Part shown: piece after piece, positions 33,033 through 42,229 of the stretch
How positions within the stretch are numbered: position 1 is the stretch's first letter
Layout: every line of letters begins with the position of its first letter
Assembly: GCF_009749385.1 (NCBI RefSeq)
Contig: NZ_WBIN01000012.1
Span: 186,001 to 250,000, forward strand
DNA length: 64,000 bases
Direction: 5' to 3'
From: Agromyces allii
Lineage (GTDB): Bacteria; Actinomycetota; Actinomycetes; Actinomycetales; Microbacteriaceae
The notes under the pieces: model-generated
What the model was told of the DNA's origin: nothing
What the model saw: the letters and a program-made list of their open reading frames with translations, nothing else
Database searches by the model: none
Program-made: the position numbers and the translations under genes

Positions 33033-34391
33033 TCAGGGGAGCAGGCGCGTCGGTCCGCGGAAGAGGTACGTGGTCTCGCGGATCGAGGACTCGCCCAGCA
33101 TGAGCATCAGCACGCGCGCGAGGCCCATGCCGAAGCCGCCGTGCGGGGGAACGCCGTAGCGGAAGAAGTCGAGGTAGAACTCGAGCTCCTCGGGGTCGAG
33201 CCCCTTCTCCTTCGCCTGCTCGACGAGCACGTCGATGCGGTGCTCGCGCTGGGCGCCGGTGGAGATCTCGACGCCGTTGTAGATGAGGTCGTACGAGTTC
33301 GTGAGGCTCGCGTCGCCCTCGTGGCGCATGTGGTAGAACGGCCGGATGCTCGACGCGTAGTCGGTGAGGAACACGAAGTCGTGCCCGAACGTCTCCTTGA
33401 CGTACGCCGAGATCTGGCGCTCGCCCTCGGGGTCCATGTCGGCGTCGGCGCGGGGCACGACGTAGCCGTGGTCGGCGACGATCTGCTTCGCCTCGGCGAG
33501 CGGGATGCGGGGGAACGGACGCGAGGGAACCGCGAGCTCGATGCCGAAGTGCTCCTGGATCGCGGCGCCGTGCTTCGCGACGACGGCCTCGAAGCCGGCG
33601 ACGATGAGCTCCTCGTGCAGGGCCATGACGTCTTCGTGCGAGTCGATCCAGCTGATCTCGGTGTCGACCGAGGTGAACTCGGTCGCGTGGCGCGAGGTGA
33701 ACGAGGGGTCGGCGCGGAACGCGGGGCCGACCTCGAAGATGCCGCCGAAGCCGGCGGCCTGAGCCATCTGCTTGAAGAACTGCGGGCTCTGCGCGAGGTA
33801 GGCCTTGCCCTCGAAGTAGTCGACCTCGAACAGCTCGGCGCGCGACTCGGAGGCCGAGGCCATGAGCTTCGGCGTCTGGATCTCGATGAGGCCCTTCTCG
33901 ACCCAGACCCCGCGCAGCGCGTGCAGGAAGGTGGTCTGGATGCGGAAGATGAGGGCCTGCTTCGGGTTGCGCAGGTCGAGGAAGCGCCAGTCCATGCGCT
34001 TGTCGAGGCTCGAGTCGGCCGCGATCGGCGTCTCGGGGTTCGCCTCGGAGACGACCTCGAGGGTCGCGAGCTTGACCTCGATGCCGCCGAGCTTGACGCG
34101 CTCGTCGTGCTTGAGCTCGCCGGTCACGCGGATGAAGGAGCCGTGCGAGAGGGCCGAGATCGCCTCGGTCGTCGCGAGGCGCGCGGGGGCCGTCTGGTCG
34201 GCCGCCTCGCCCTCGGCGGGCTCGGGCAGTTCGCGGAGCGCGGGGTTCACGACCTGCACGGCGCCGGACTCATCGCGGAGGATGACGAACTGCACCTTCT
34301 TCTGATCGCGGACGGTCTCGACCCATCCGGCGATCGTGACGGGGCCGTCGGGAAGGGCGGCGAGGTTCTTGACGAGGGTGCGTTCGTTCAC
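33033..34391 (-). CDS. aspS: Aspartyl-tRNA synthetase, archaeal/non-discriminating type
   Basis: 452 residues, much shorter than the ~590-residue bacterial enzyme and lacking the GAD insertion, as in archaeal-type AspRS. It has the OB-fold anticodon domain (VTIAGWVETVRDQKKVQFVILRDESGAVQVV), class II motif 2 (FRADPSFTSRHATEFT) and motif 3 (GFGMGLARVLMLML). Archaeal-type enzymes often charge tRNA-Asn as well as tRNA-Asp and then depend on GatCAB. The insertion ELPEPAEGEAADQTAPARLATTE in the OB fold is unusual. GTG 34391 follows TAGGAT by eight bases on the minus strand. Confidence 0.95.
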   Translation of the reverse strand: MNERTLVKNLAALPDGPVTIAGWVETVRDQKKVQFVILRDESGAVQVVNPALRELPEPAEGEAADQTAPARLATTEAISALSHGSFIRVTGELKHDERVKLGGIEVKLATLEVVSEANPETPIAADSSLDKRMDWRFLDLRNPKQALIFRIQTTFLHALRGVWVEKGLIEIQTPKLMASASESRAELFEVDYFEGKAYLAQSPQFFKQMAQAAGFGGIFEVGPAFRADPSFTSRHATEFTSVDTEISWIDSHEDVMALHEELIVAGFEAVVAKHGAAIQEHFGIELAVPSRPFPRIPLAEAKQIVADHGYVVPRADADMDPEGERQISAYVKETFGHDFVFLTDYASSIRPFYHMRHEGDASLTNSYDLIYNGVEISTGAQREHRIDVLVEQAKEKGLDPEELEFYLDFFRYGVPPHGGFGMGLARVLMLMLGESSIRETTYLFRGPTRLLP

Positions 34392-34513
34392 GAGGGTCCA
34401 TCCTACTGGGGTCGCACGGGTGCGATCCGGCTAACCGGTCAATGCGGTAGCGGGCGGCCGGATGCAGGCGGTCTCGGCGGTTTCAAAGGAACGCGATCCC
34501 TAGACTGGAGACC

Positions 34514-35158
34514 GTGCCTGCCGAGCAGATCCATCTCGTGCGCCATGGCGAGGTGTTCAACCCCCAGGGCGTGCTCTACGGACGACTCCCGGGCTACGGG
34601 CTCTCCGATCTCGGGCGCCGGATGGCGCAGGCAGCAGCCGACGAACTCGTGCGCGTCGGGCGGCCGGTGAGCACGCTCATCGCCTCCCCGCTGCAGCGAA
34701 CGCAGCAATCCGCGGAGCCCATGACCGCCGCGTTCGCGTTCGAGCCGACGCTCGACGAGCGCGTCATCGAGCCCGAGAACCGGTTCGAGGGCAAGCGCAT
34801 GACCGGCCCGGGCGGCGCCCTCGGCGATGCGCGCAACTGGCGATTCCTCATCAACCCGTGGGAGCCCAGCTGGGGCGAGCCGTTCGGCTCGATCGCGGCG
34901 CGCATGCTCGCGGCGGTCGACGACGCCTGGCGCGGCGCCGACGGCGGCGACGTCGTCATCGTCAGCCACCAGCTGCCCATCTGGATGGTGCACCGCAAGC
35001 TCGCGGGCCTCTCGCTCGCGCACGACCCGCGCCGCCGCCGCTGCGCGCTCTCGAGCATCACGACGCTCGAACGCCGCGGCGACCGGTTCGTCGAGGTCGA
35101 CTACCGTGATCCGGCCGCCGGCCTCGCCGCGCAGGCCACCGATGTGGGAGCCGTGTGA
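34514..35158 (+). CDS. Histidine phosphatase (phosphoglycerate-mutase-like)
   Basis: 214 residues. The catalytic motif is IHLVRHGEVFNP near residue 8, with the second Arg/His sites in LIASPLQRTQQSA and VVIVSHQLPIWMVHR. It is a branch-2 histidine phosphatase, not a glycolytic mutase; the substrate is unknown. In actinobacteria such a gene stands at the head of the cytochrome c maturation operon, exactly as here. GTG 34514 lies seven bases after TAGACT, which contains the start of GGAG, so it may be leaderless. The stop overlaps the ATG of the next gene. Confidence 0.92.
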   Translation: MPAEQIHLVRHGEVFNPQGVLYGRLPGYGLSDLGRRMAQAAADELVRVGRPVSTLIASPLQRTQQSAEPMTAAFAFEPTLDERVIEPENRFEGKRMTGPGGALGDARNWRFLINPWEPSWGEPFGSIAARMLAAVDDAWRGADGGDVVIVSHQLPIWMVHRKLAGLSLAHDPRRRRCALSSITTLERRGDRFVEVDYRDPAAGLAAQATDVGAV

Positions 35159-35787
35159 TGCGCCGTACCCTTCGCGGGCGCCGGCCCGTCTCGATCGCGA
35201 CCGGAGCCGCAGCGCTCGTCGCGGCATCCGCCCTCCTGCTCACCGGGTGCACGAGCGACCCGCTGGCCGACCAGTTCCGCGAGGGCAGCGGCAAGAACTA
35301 CATCGCGGGCGACGGCAGCATCAGCGAGTACGCCGTGGCCGACCGCGGCGAGCCCATCGAGTTCTCGGGCGAGACGGTCGAGGGCGACGCGTTCGACTCG
35401 GCCGACACGCTCGGCGAGGTCACGGTCGTGAACTTCTGGTATGCGGGCTGCGCGCCGTGCCGGGTGGAGTCGCCCATCCTCGAGGACGTGTTCCAGGGCT
35501 ATTCGGGCGACGACGCAGAGGTGGCGTTCGTGGGCGTGAACGTGCGCGACCAGGCCGGCACCGCGGCATCCTTCGAGGAGAAGTACGGCGTGACCTACCC
35601 GTCGATCCTCGACGTCGAGTCGGGCGTGGCGCAGCTCGCGTTCGCCGGCCCGGTGCCCCCGGCCGCCGTGCCCACGACCATCGTGCTCGACCGCGAGGGC
35701 CGCATCGCCGCACGCGTGCTCGGCCAGCTCACCGAGGCGTCGATCCTCGAGTCGCTCGTCGACCGCGTCCTCGACGAGCAGGCCTGA
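35158..35787 (+). CDS. TlpA/ResA-like thiol-disulfide oxidoreductase lipoprotein
   Basis: 209 residues. An N-terminal signal ends in a lipobox (ALLLTGCTSDP), so it is a membrane-anchored lipoprotein facing outside. The thioredoxin fold carries C-A-P-C (FWYAGCAPCRVESP) and VPTTIVLDREGRIAARVLG. In this operon it should reduce the CxxCH heme-attachment cysteines of apocytochrome c, drawing electrons from CcdA. ATG 35158 overlaps the upstream stop (TGATG); the GTG three bases earlier is an alternative. Confidence 0.93.
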   Translation: MRRTLRGRRPVSIATGAAALVAASALLLTGCTSDPLADQFREGSGKNYIAGDGSISEYAVADRGEPIEFSGETVEGDAFDSADTLGEVTVVNFWYAGCAPCRVESPILEDVFQGYSGDDAEVAFVGVNVRDQAGTAASFEEKYGVTYPSILDVESGVAQLAFAGPVPPAAVPTTIVLDREGRIAARVLGQLTEASILESLVDRVLDEQA

Positions 35788-35788
35788 C

Positions 35789-36544
35789 GTGGGCGGCATC
35801 GGCGAGATCGTCCTGAACGGACAACTGCTCGCCGCCGTCCCCATCGCGCTCGCCGCGGGCATCGTCTCGTTCCTCTCGCCGTGCGTGCTGCCGCTCGTGC
35901 CGGGCTACCTCGGCTACATCGGCGGTTTCGTCGAGGCGTCGGCGGATGCCGCGGAGGAGCGTCGACACCGGCGCCGCCTCGTGTTCGGCGTGCTGCTGTT
36001 CATCGCCGGCTTCACGCTCGTGTTCGTCACCTTCAACCTGCTCGCGGGCGTCGCCGGAGCCTGGTTCAACGCGTACGGCGACGCGATCACGCGCGTGCTC
36101 GGCCTCGTGCTCATCGTGATGGGCCTCGTCTTCATCGGGCAGTTCACGTTCCTGCAGCGCACGATCAAGCCGTCGTGGCGACCGGCGACCGGGCTCGCGG
36201 GAGCGCCCCTGCTCGGCGTCGTGTTCGGCCTCGGGTGGACGCCCTGCATCGGCCCGACGCTCGCGGTCGTGCTCACGCTCAGCGCCGACTCGGGCTCGGT
36301 GTGGCGGAGCGTGCTGCTCGGCCTCGCGTACTGCATCGGCCTCGGCATCCCGTTCCTGCTCGTCGCCCTCGGCTTCGGCTGGGTGACCGGATCGCTCGCG
36401 TTCGTGCGCCGGCACATCCGCGCCATCAACATCATCGGCGGATCGCTGCTCATCGCGATCGGCCTCCTCATGCTCTCGGGTCTCTGGACCATCTGGATGT
36501 ACGAACTGCAGGCGGTGATCTCCGGCTTTGTCCCCGCGATCTGA
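35789..36544 (+). CDS. ccdA: CcdA, cytochrome c biogenesis thiol transporter
   Basis: 251 residues, six membrane spans. The two redox cysteines lie in IVSFLSPCVLPLVPGYLGY and LGWTPCIGPTLAVVL. It passes electrons from cytosolic thioredoxin across the membrane to the TlpA-like lipoprotein. GTG 35789 is one base beyond the previous stop. Its 3' end overlaps the start of the ResB gene by 17 nt. Operon order histidine phosphatase-TlpA-CcdA-ResB-CcsB is the normal actinobacterial one. Confidence 0.95.
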   Translation: MGGIGEIVLNGQLLAAVPIALAAGIVSFLSPCVLPLVPGYLGYIGGFVEASADAAEERRHRRRLVFGVLLFIAGFTLVFVTFNLLAGVAGAWFNAYGDAITRVLGLVLIVMGLVFIGQFTFLQRTIKPSWRPATGLAGAPLLGVVFGLGWTPCIGPTLAVVLTLSADSGSVWRSVLLGLAYCIGLGIPFLLVALGFGWVTGSLAFVRRHIRAINIIGGSLLIAIGLLMLSGLWTIWMYELQAVISGFVPAI

Positions 36545-38252
36545 CCCGGGTGCGCTCTCGCGCCCCGACGACCACATCGACTCGCCCGAACCCTCGGCCG
36601 ACGCGGCATCCGTCACGCAGCCGAAGCTCGGCTTCACCGGGTGGGTGCGCTTCGGCTGGCGGCAGCTCACGAGCATGCGCACCGCGCTGCTGCTGCTCCT
36701 GCTCGTCGCGATCGCGGCCGTGCCGGGCTCGCTCGTGCCGCAGCGCTCGAGCGATCCGAACGGCGTCACCCAGTACTTCCAGGACAACCCCGACCTGGCG
36801 CCGGTGCTCGACTCGTTCCAGATGTTCGACGTCTACACGTCGGCGTGGTTCTCGGCGGTGTACCTGCTGCTGTTCGTGTCGCTCATCGGCTGCATCATCC
36901 CGCGCACGAAGCACCACTTCGACGCCCTGCGGGCGCGCCCGCCGCGCACACCCGTGCGGCTCTCGCGACTGGCCGGCTACACCGAGCGCACCCTGCCCGA
37001 GGGCGAGACGGCGGATGCCGCGATCACGCGTGCTGCGGCCGAGCTCAAGCGCGCCGGCTACCGGGTCGAGCGCTACGACCTGCGCGGCGAGGCGTCGGTC
37101 TCTGCCGAGCGCGGGTACCTGCGCGAGACGGGCAACCTCGTGTTCCACACGGCGCTGCTCGGCATCCTCGTGGCGGTCGGCATCGGCGGCGGGTTCGGAT
37201 TCGCCGGCCAGCGCGTGGTCGTCGAGGGGCAGTCGTTCGTGAACACGCTCGCGTCGTTCGACTCGTTCAACCCGGGCCGCTTCTTCAACGACTCGAACCT
37301 CGACCCCTACAAGCTCACGCTCACCGACCTCGAGGCCGTCTACGAGACCGAGAACCAGAAGGCGCTCGGCCAGCCCATCGACTTCACGGCGAACGTCGAG
37401 ATCACCGCGCGCGGCAGCGACGAGACCACGACCGGCCAGGTCAAGGTCAACCACCCGCTGCGCGTGCACGGCACCGACGTCTACCTGCTCGGCAACGGCT
37501 ACGCGCCGACCGTCACGGTGCGCGACGCCGACGGCGAGGTCGTCTTCACCGACGCGATCCCGTTCCTGCCCCAAGACGCGAACCTCACCTCGATCGGCGT
37601 CGTCAAGGTTCCCGACGGCATGCCCGAGCAGCTCGGCATGGTCGGGTTCTTCTACCCGACGCAGACCACGCTCGACTCGGGCGCGTACTCCTCGAGCTAC
37701 CCCGACCTCGTCTACCCGGTGCTCACGCTGAACGTGTACTCGGGCGACCTCGGCATCGACGGCGGCACGCCGACCTCGGTCTACACGCTCGACCCGTCGA
37801 CCATGGAGCAGCTCACCGGCGGCAAGACGGGCGTCGACTCGATCGAGCTGATGCCGGGCCAGACGCAGGACCTCCCGAACGGGCTCGGCACCGTGACCTT
37901 CGAGGACGCGACCCCCGAGGGCGAGCCGAACGCCGCCGACGGCGACTACTCGCAGAGCGTCGAGCGCTTCGCCAGCTTCGACATCCACCGCGACCCGTCG
38001 CAGGCCTGGGTGCTCGTCTTCGCGATCCTCATCATCGCGGGCCTGCTCGTCTCGCTCTTCATCCCGCGCCGCCGCATGTGGGTGAAGGCCGCGAAGCGCC
38101 CCGACGGCACCATCGTGCTCGAATACGCCGGCCTCGCCCGCGGCGAGGACCCCGGACTCGACGAGGCTGTGAGCTCGTTGGCCGACAAGCACGGCGGCGA
38201 CGCACTCGAAGACCCAGAATCCGCCGGTGATCCGGCGAAACCGACGACGTAA
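36528..38252 (+). CDS. resB: ResB, cytochrome c heme-lyase subunit
   Basis: 574 residues. The N-terminal ~35 residues are hydrophilic; then come WRQLTSMRTALLLLLLVAIAAVPGSLVPQ and two further spans, a large extracytoplasmic domain (residues 230-490) and a final helix near 500 (PSQAWVLVFAILIIAGLLVSLFI). It forms the system II heme export and ligation complex with CcsB. TTG 36528 is the only start that keeps the conserved first span with any lead; it overlaps ccdA by 17 nt. A shorter start is not visible. Confidence 0.93.
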   Translation: MSPRSDPGALSRPDDHIDSPEPSADAASVTQPKLGFTGWVRFGWRQLTSMRTALLLLLLVAIAAVPGSLVPQRSSDPNGVTQYFQDNPDLAPVLDSFQMFDVYTSAWFSAVYLLLFVSLIGCIIPRTKHHFDALRARPPRTPVRLSRLAGYTERTLPEGETADAAITRAAAELKRAGYRVERYDLRGEASVSAERGYLRETGNLVFHTALLGILVAVGIGGGFGFAGQRVVVEGQSFVNTLASFDSFNPGRFFNDSNLDPYKLTLTDLEAVYETENQKALGQPIDFTANVEITARGSDETTTGQVKVNHPLRVHGTDVYLLGNGYAPTVTVRDADGEVVFTDAIPFLPQDANLTSIGVVKVPDGMPEQLGMVGFFYPTQTTLDSGAYSSSYPDLVYPVLTLNVYSGDLGIDGGTPTSVYTLDPSTMEQLTGGKTGVDSIELMPGQTQDLPNGLGTVTFEDATPEGEPNAADGDYSQSVERFASFDIHRDPSQAWVLVFAILIIAGLLVSLFIPRRRMWVKAAKRPDGTIVLEYAGLARGEDPGLDEAVSSLADKHGGDALEDPESAGDPAKPTT

Positions 38253-38262
38253 GGTTGTAGGC

Positions 38263-39339
38263 GTGACGCTCGACGACATCTCCATCACGCTCGTGTACTC
38301 GGCCATGGCCGTCTACGCGATCGCGTTCATCGCCTATGCGATCGACCTCGCGCGCCGCTCCGCGGTCGCCGCCAGCGCTGCGGATGCCGCGGCCGCCGCG
38401 TCGCTCGCATCCTCGGCCGACTCGGCGACCGTCGGCACCCCGGCGACCGTCGGGGCTCCCGCAACCGTCGGAGCCGCCGCCGGCGGCGCCGCTCCGGCCC
38501 CTGGTGTCCCGTCGAAGGGCGGCCGCGGCGCGGCATCCGCTGCTCCGATCGACGGCGCCTCCGTGGCCTACGGGCGTTCGCCGTCGCTGCGCGTCGCCGT
38601 CGCGATGACCGTGCTCGCGTGGCTGCTGCACCTCGCCGCCGACATCACCCGCGGTCTCGCCGCTGGCCGGGTCCCGTGGGCGAACATGTACGAGTTCGCC
38701 CTCACCGGCACGCTCATCATCACGACCGTCTACCTGCTCGTGCTCGTCGTCTCGAAGCACGACCTGCGCTTCCTCGGCACGTTCATCACGGGCCTCGTGC
38801 TCGTGCTGCTCGGCATCGCGACCGTGAACTTCTACGTCAGCGTCGTGCCGCTGCCGCCGGCACTGCAGTCGGCCTGGCTCGTCATCCACGTGTTCGTGGC
38901 GACCTCGGCCGTCGGGTTCCTCGCGCTCGGCTTCGCGCTCTCGGTCGTGCAGCTCATGCAGTCGCGCCGCGAGACGATGCTCGCCACCGCGAAGCAGGTC
39001 AAGCGCTCGTTCCTCGCCACGCTGCCGAACTCGGCGACGCTCGAGAACCTCGCCTACCGCGTGACGATCATCGGCTTCATCCTCTGGACCTTCACGCTCA
39101 TGGCCGGTGCGATCTGGGCCGAGGCCGCCTGGGGCCGCTACTGGGGCTGGGACACCAAGGAGGTGTGGACCTTCATCATCTGGGTGGTCTACGCCGGCTA
39201 CATCCACGCCCGTGCGACGCGCGGCTGGCGCGGCTCGCGCTCGGCCTGGCTCGCGATCATCGGCTTCTCGACGGTCATGTTCAACTTCACCGTCGTCAAC
39301 CTGTTCTTCAAGGGACTGCACGCGTACTCGGGGCTCTGA
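38263..39339 (+). CDS. ccsB: CcsB/CcsA-type cytochrome c assembly protein (heme handling)
   Basis: 358 residues with about eight membrane spans. The heme-binding WWD motif is WGRYWGWDTKEVWTFIIWVVYAGYIHAR; conserved histidines include LAWLLHLAADI and SAWLVIHVFVATSA. Residues 35-95 form an unusually Ala/Gly/Thr-rich cytosolic insertion with repeated GTPATVGAPATVGAA units. GTG 38263 follows AAGG at a suitable distance; the earlier in-frame ATG at 38227 overlaps resB without a ribosome site. It exports heme and joins it to apocytochromes with ResB. Confidence 0.93.
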   Translation: MTLDDISITLVYSAMAVYAIAFIAYAIDLARRSAVAASAADAAAAASLASSADSATVGTPATVGAPATVGAAAGGAAPAPGVPSKGGRGAASAAPIDGASVAYGRSPSLRVAVAMTVLAWLLHLAADITRGLAAGRVPWANMYEFALTGTLIITTVYLLVLVVSKHDLRFLGTFITGLVLVLLGIATVNFYVSVVPLPPALQSAWLVIHVFVATSAVGFLALGFALSVVQLMQSRRETMLATAKQVKRSFLATLPNSATLENLAYRVTIIGFILWTFTLMAGAIWAEAAWGRYWGWDTKEVWTFIIWVVYAGYIHARATRGWRGSRSAWLAIIGFSTVMFNFTVVNLFFKGLHAYSGL

Positions 39340-39363
39340 GCCCTCGAACCCGCTCATTCGCGT

Positions 39364-39394
39364 ACGGGGCGTCGCCGATCGGGCGGCGCCCCGT
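39364..39394 (+). terminator. GC-rich terminator of the cytochrome c maturation operon
   Basis: 13-bp stem ACGGGGCGTCGCC / GGCGGCGCCCCGT with one T-G wobble and a 5-nt loop, 25 nt after the ccsB stop. No T tract follows. Confidence 0.6.
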
Positions 39395-39467
39395 TCGCGC
39401 GTCCCGGGCCGGACCCGTCTCGCGGCGGGGCATTGCGCGCATGCCGCTGCGGGAGCACGATCGCTGT

Positions 39468-42068
39468 ATGACGCTCCTCGAGCGTGAGCGCGAGCTCGAC
39501 GACCTCGCGTCCGCCGCCCGCGCCGCCCTCGAGGGGCGCGGCGAGGTGCTGCTCGTGCACGGCGAGGCCGGCATCGGCAAGACGAGCGTGGTGGCTGCAC
39601 TCCGCGCCGATCCGCCAGACGGATGTCGCGTGCTGGTCGGGGCGTGCGACGCCCTCGCGACGCCGCGCACCCTGGGCCCGCTGCGCGACCTGACGCCGCT
39701 CGTCGGGCCGCGTCTGGCCGCCGCGCTCCGAGCCGGCGACCGCGAGGAGGTGTTCGACGCCCTGCGCGACGAACTCACGGCCGAGCCGGGCACGGTGCTC
39801 GTCGTCGAGGACGTGCACTGGGCCGACGAGGCGACCCTCGACGCGGTGACGTTCCTGGCCAGGCGCATCGAGACGCTGCCGGCGCTCATCGTGCTGACCT
39901 ATCGCGACGACGAGGTCGACCAGGGGCATCCGCTCGCTCGGGTCCTGGGCGATCTGCACACGAACGTGCGCCACCTCGCGATCGCCCGGCTTTCGCGCGA
40001 CGCCGTGGGTGCGATCGCGGCCGAACGGGGGCTCGACTCGCAGCAGGTGTTCGAACTGACGCGCGGCAACCCGTACTTCGTCGGCGAACTGGTCGCCTCG
40101 GCCGATGCCGAGCACGTGCCGCGATCGGTCGTCGACGCCGTCACCGGCCGACTCCATCGCCTGCCCGCCGAGACGAGGCTCCAGGTCGAGCAGCTCGCGG
40201 TCATCCCCTCGGCGGTGGCTCCCGCCGAGGTCGCGCGGCTCGTGCCCGGGGGAGCCGCGGCGCTCGGCCCGGCCGAGGAGCGCGGGCTGCTCACCGTGCG
40301 CCCCGACGGGGTCGTGTTCCGGCACGAGCTGACCCGGCGCGCGATCGTGGATGCGATGCCGTCGGCCCGGCGCATCGACCTGAACGCGCGCGTGCTCGCG
40401 GTGCTGCTCGACCTCGACGCCGACCCGGCCCGCATCGTCTCGCATGCGGTCGAGTGCGGCGACGGCGAGGTCGTCGCGGCCTGGGCTCCGCGTGCCGCGC
40501 GGGACGCCGCCGTCGGCGGCGCCCATCGGCAGGCGGCCGTGCACTACCGGGCGGCGCTCGCGGCGATGGACGCCGCACACGGTGACGCGGCCGGCCGAGC
40601 CCCCGGTCCGGTCGAGCGAGCCGACCTCATGCAGGCCTTCGCCATCGAGCTGTACACGCTCGGCGCCGATCAGGAGGCCGTGTCGGTGCAGGCCGAGGTC
40701 CTGCTGGCGCGGCGCGCGGCCGGTGACGCCACCGCGCTCGGCGCGAGCCTGCGGTGGGCCTCGCGCTTCCACTGGCTCGCCGGGCAGCGGCCCGAGGCCG
40801 AGGCGACGGCGCGCGAGGCATCCGAACGCCTGACGGACTCGCCCGATCGGGCGTTGTTCGCCCTCGCACTGAGCAACGAGGCGCAGCTCGCGATGCTCGC
40901 GCACGACCTACCGCGCACCCTCGAACTCGCACCGCGGGCCGTCGCGATCGCCCGTGAGACCGGCGACCCTCGAGCCCTCTCGCACTCCCTCAACAACCTC
41001 GGCACGGCGCACCTGCTGGGCGACGACGATGCGGGCATCGCGGAGCTCACGGAGGCCGCCGCGGTCGCGACCGCCGCCAACCTCATGGACGATGCGGCGC
41101 GCGCCCACGTCAACCTGGTGTGGAGCCTGCTCGACCAGTACCGGCTCGACCTCGCCGAACAGCATCTCGACGCGGCGCTCGAGACCTCGTCGCGGGCCGA
41201 GGTGATGGGGCTCTGGACCTACCAGAAGGTCGAGCGGGCGCGACTGCATCTCGCCCGGGCGGAATGGGATGCCGCGCTGGTCGAGGCCGCGTACGGCATC
41301 GAGGCGCTGCCGCACGCGTACTGCGTCGCGCTCACGGTGATCGGCACCGTGCAGGTCAGGCGCGGCGAGCCCGAGGGAGCCGCGACCCTCGACGCCGCCC
41401 GCCGACTCGCGGCGCGGCTCGGCGAGTTCCAGCGCACCGAGCCGGTCGCCGCCGCGCTCGCGGAGGCGGCGCTCCTCCGCGGCGACCGTGCCGAGGCGCT
41501 GGCGATTGCGCGCCGCGCGCACGCGGAGGCCGTGGGGCTCGGTGCCGCGAACGAGGAGGCGGAGCTCGCCGCGTTGCTGCGGCAGGCCGGAGCCACGGAC
41601 GTGGAGCCTCCCGACATCCGCCTTCCCTTCGCCGCCCAGGCTCGCGGCGACTGGCGGACCGCCGCCGACCGCTGGCGGGCGATCGGCGCGCCGTACCACG
41701 AGGCGGTCGCCCTCGCCGAGAGCCCCGATGACGACGACCTCCTCGCGGCACTGGCGATCCTCGACCGGATCGGGGCGGTGCCGCGCGCGCGACTCGTTCG
41801 CGCCGAACTGCGCGAACGGGGTGTGCGGAGCATCCCGCGCGGCCCGTCGCGGCCGACCCGGTCGAACCCCGAGGGGCTCACCGATCGGCAGGTCGGCGTG
41901 CTCCGGCTCCTCGCCGAAGGACTGACGAACGCCGAGATCGCCGCGCGGCTCGTGCTGTCGGTGCGCACGGTCGACAGTCACGTCGCGGCGATCCTCGCGA
42001 AGCTCGGGGCTGCGTCGCGGCAGGACGCCGTGCTCGAGGCGCGGCGACTGGGCGTGTTCGCGGACTGA
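39468..42068 (+). CDS. LuxR-family ATPase transcriptional regulator (LAL-like)
   Basis: 866 residues. An AAA-type NTPase lies at the N terminus, with Walker A HGEAGIGKTSVVAAL and Walker B VLVVEDVHWADEATL. About 450 residues of helical, TPR-like repeats follow (ETGDPRALSHSLNNLGTAHLLGDDD...). The C-terminal LuxR helix-turn-helix is LTDRQVGVLRLLAEGLTNAEIAARLVLSVRTVDSHVAAILAKLG. Large regulators of this kind bind ligands through ATP-dependent assembly. Its only neighbour on the same strand is a small basic protein whose upstream region has twin palindromes, a likely target. ATG 39468 is chosen for MTLLERERELDDL; ATG 39441 in frame is the alternative. Confidence 0.9.
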   Translation: MTLLERERELDDLASAARAALEGRGEVLLVHGEAGIGKTSVVAALRADPPDGCRVLVGACDALATPRTLGPLRDLTPLVGPRLAAALRAGDREEVFDALRDELTAEPGTVLVVEDVHWADEATLDAVTFLARRIETLPALIVLTYRDDEVDQGHPLARVLGDLHTNVRHLAIARLSRDAVGAIAAERGLDSQQVFELTRGNPYFVGELVASADAEHVPRSVVDAVTGRLHRLPAETRLQVEQLAVIPSAVAPAEVARLVPGGAAALGPAEERGLLTVRPDGVVFRHELTRRAIVDAMPSARRIDLNARVLAVLLDLDADPARIVSHAVECGDGEVVAAWAPRAARDAAVGGAHRQAAVHYRAALAAMDAAHGDAAGRAPGPVERADLMQAFAIELYTLGADQEAVSVQAEVLLARRAAGDATALGASLRWASRFHWLAGQRPEAEATAREASERLTDSPDRALFALALSNEAQLAMLAHDLPRTLELAPRAVAIARETGDPRALSHSLNNLGTAHLLGDDDAGIAELTEAAAVATAANLMDDAARAHVNLVWSLLDQYRLDLAEQHLDAALETSSRAEVMGLWTYQKVERARLHLARAEWDAALVEAAYGIEALPHAYCVALTVIGTVQVRRGEPEGAATLDAARRLAARLGEFQRTEPVAAALAEAALLRGDRAEALAIARRAHAEAVGLGAANEEAELAALLRQAGATDVEPPDIRLPFAAQARGDWRTAADRWRAIGAPYHEAVALAESPDDDDLLAALAILDRIGAVPRARLVRAELRERGVRSIPRGPSRPTRSNPEGLTDRQVGVLRLLAEGLTNAEIAARLVLSVRTVDSHVAAILAKLGAASRQDAVLEARRLGVFAD

Positions 42069-42109
42069 TCGCGGTCCGGTGCCCGGCACGCCTGCCAGTC
42101 GGGCGTCGG

Positions 42110-42144
42110 CGAGATCTCGGTAGGTCGCGGCCGAGATCTCGGTA
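42110..42144 (+). promoter_or_regulatory. Twin palindromic operator between the LuxR gene and the small protein gene
   Basis: The 13-mer CGAGATCTCGGTA occurs at 42110-42122 and again at 42132-42144, with a 22-bp period (two helical turns). Each copy contains the perfect 10-bp palindrome CGAGATCTCG. They lie 42 bp beyond the LuxR stop and 85 bp before the next start. Two copies on the same face of the helix are typical of a cooperative activator or repressor site. Binding by the adjacent LuxR regulator is inferred from position only. Confidence 0.5.
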
Positions 42145-42229
42145 CCCGTCGCCGATGAGCGGTCGTGCCCGCTCGCCGTAGAACTGGAGTGTGCCCGAGA
42201 ACGGGCGCATCGAGGAAACCGAGGACACC

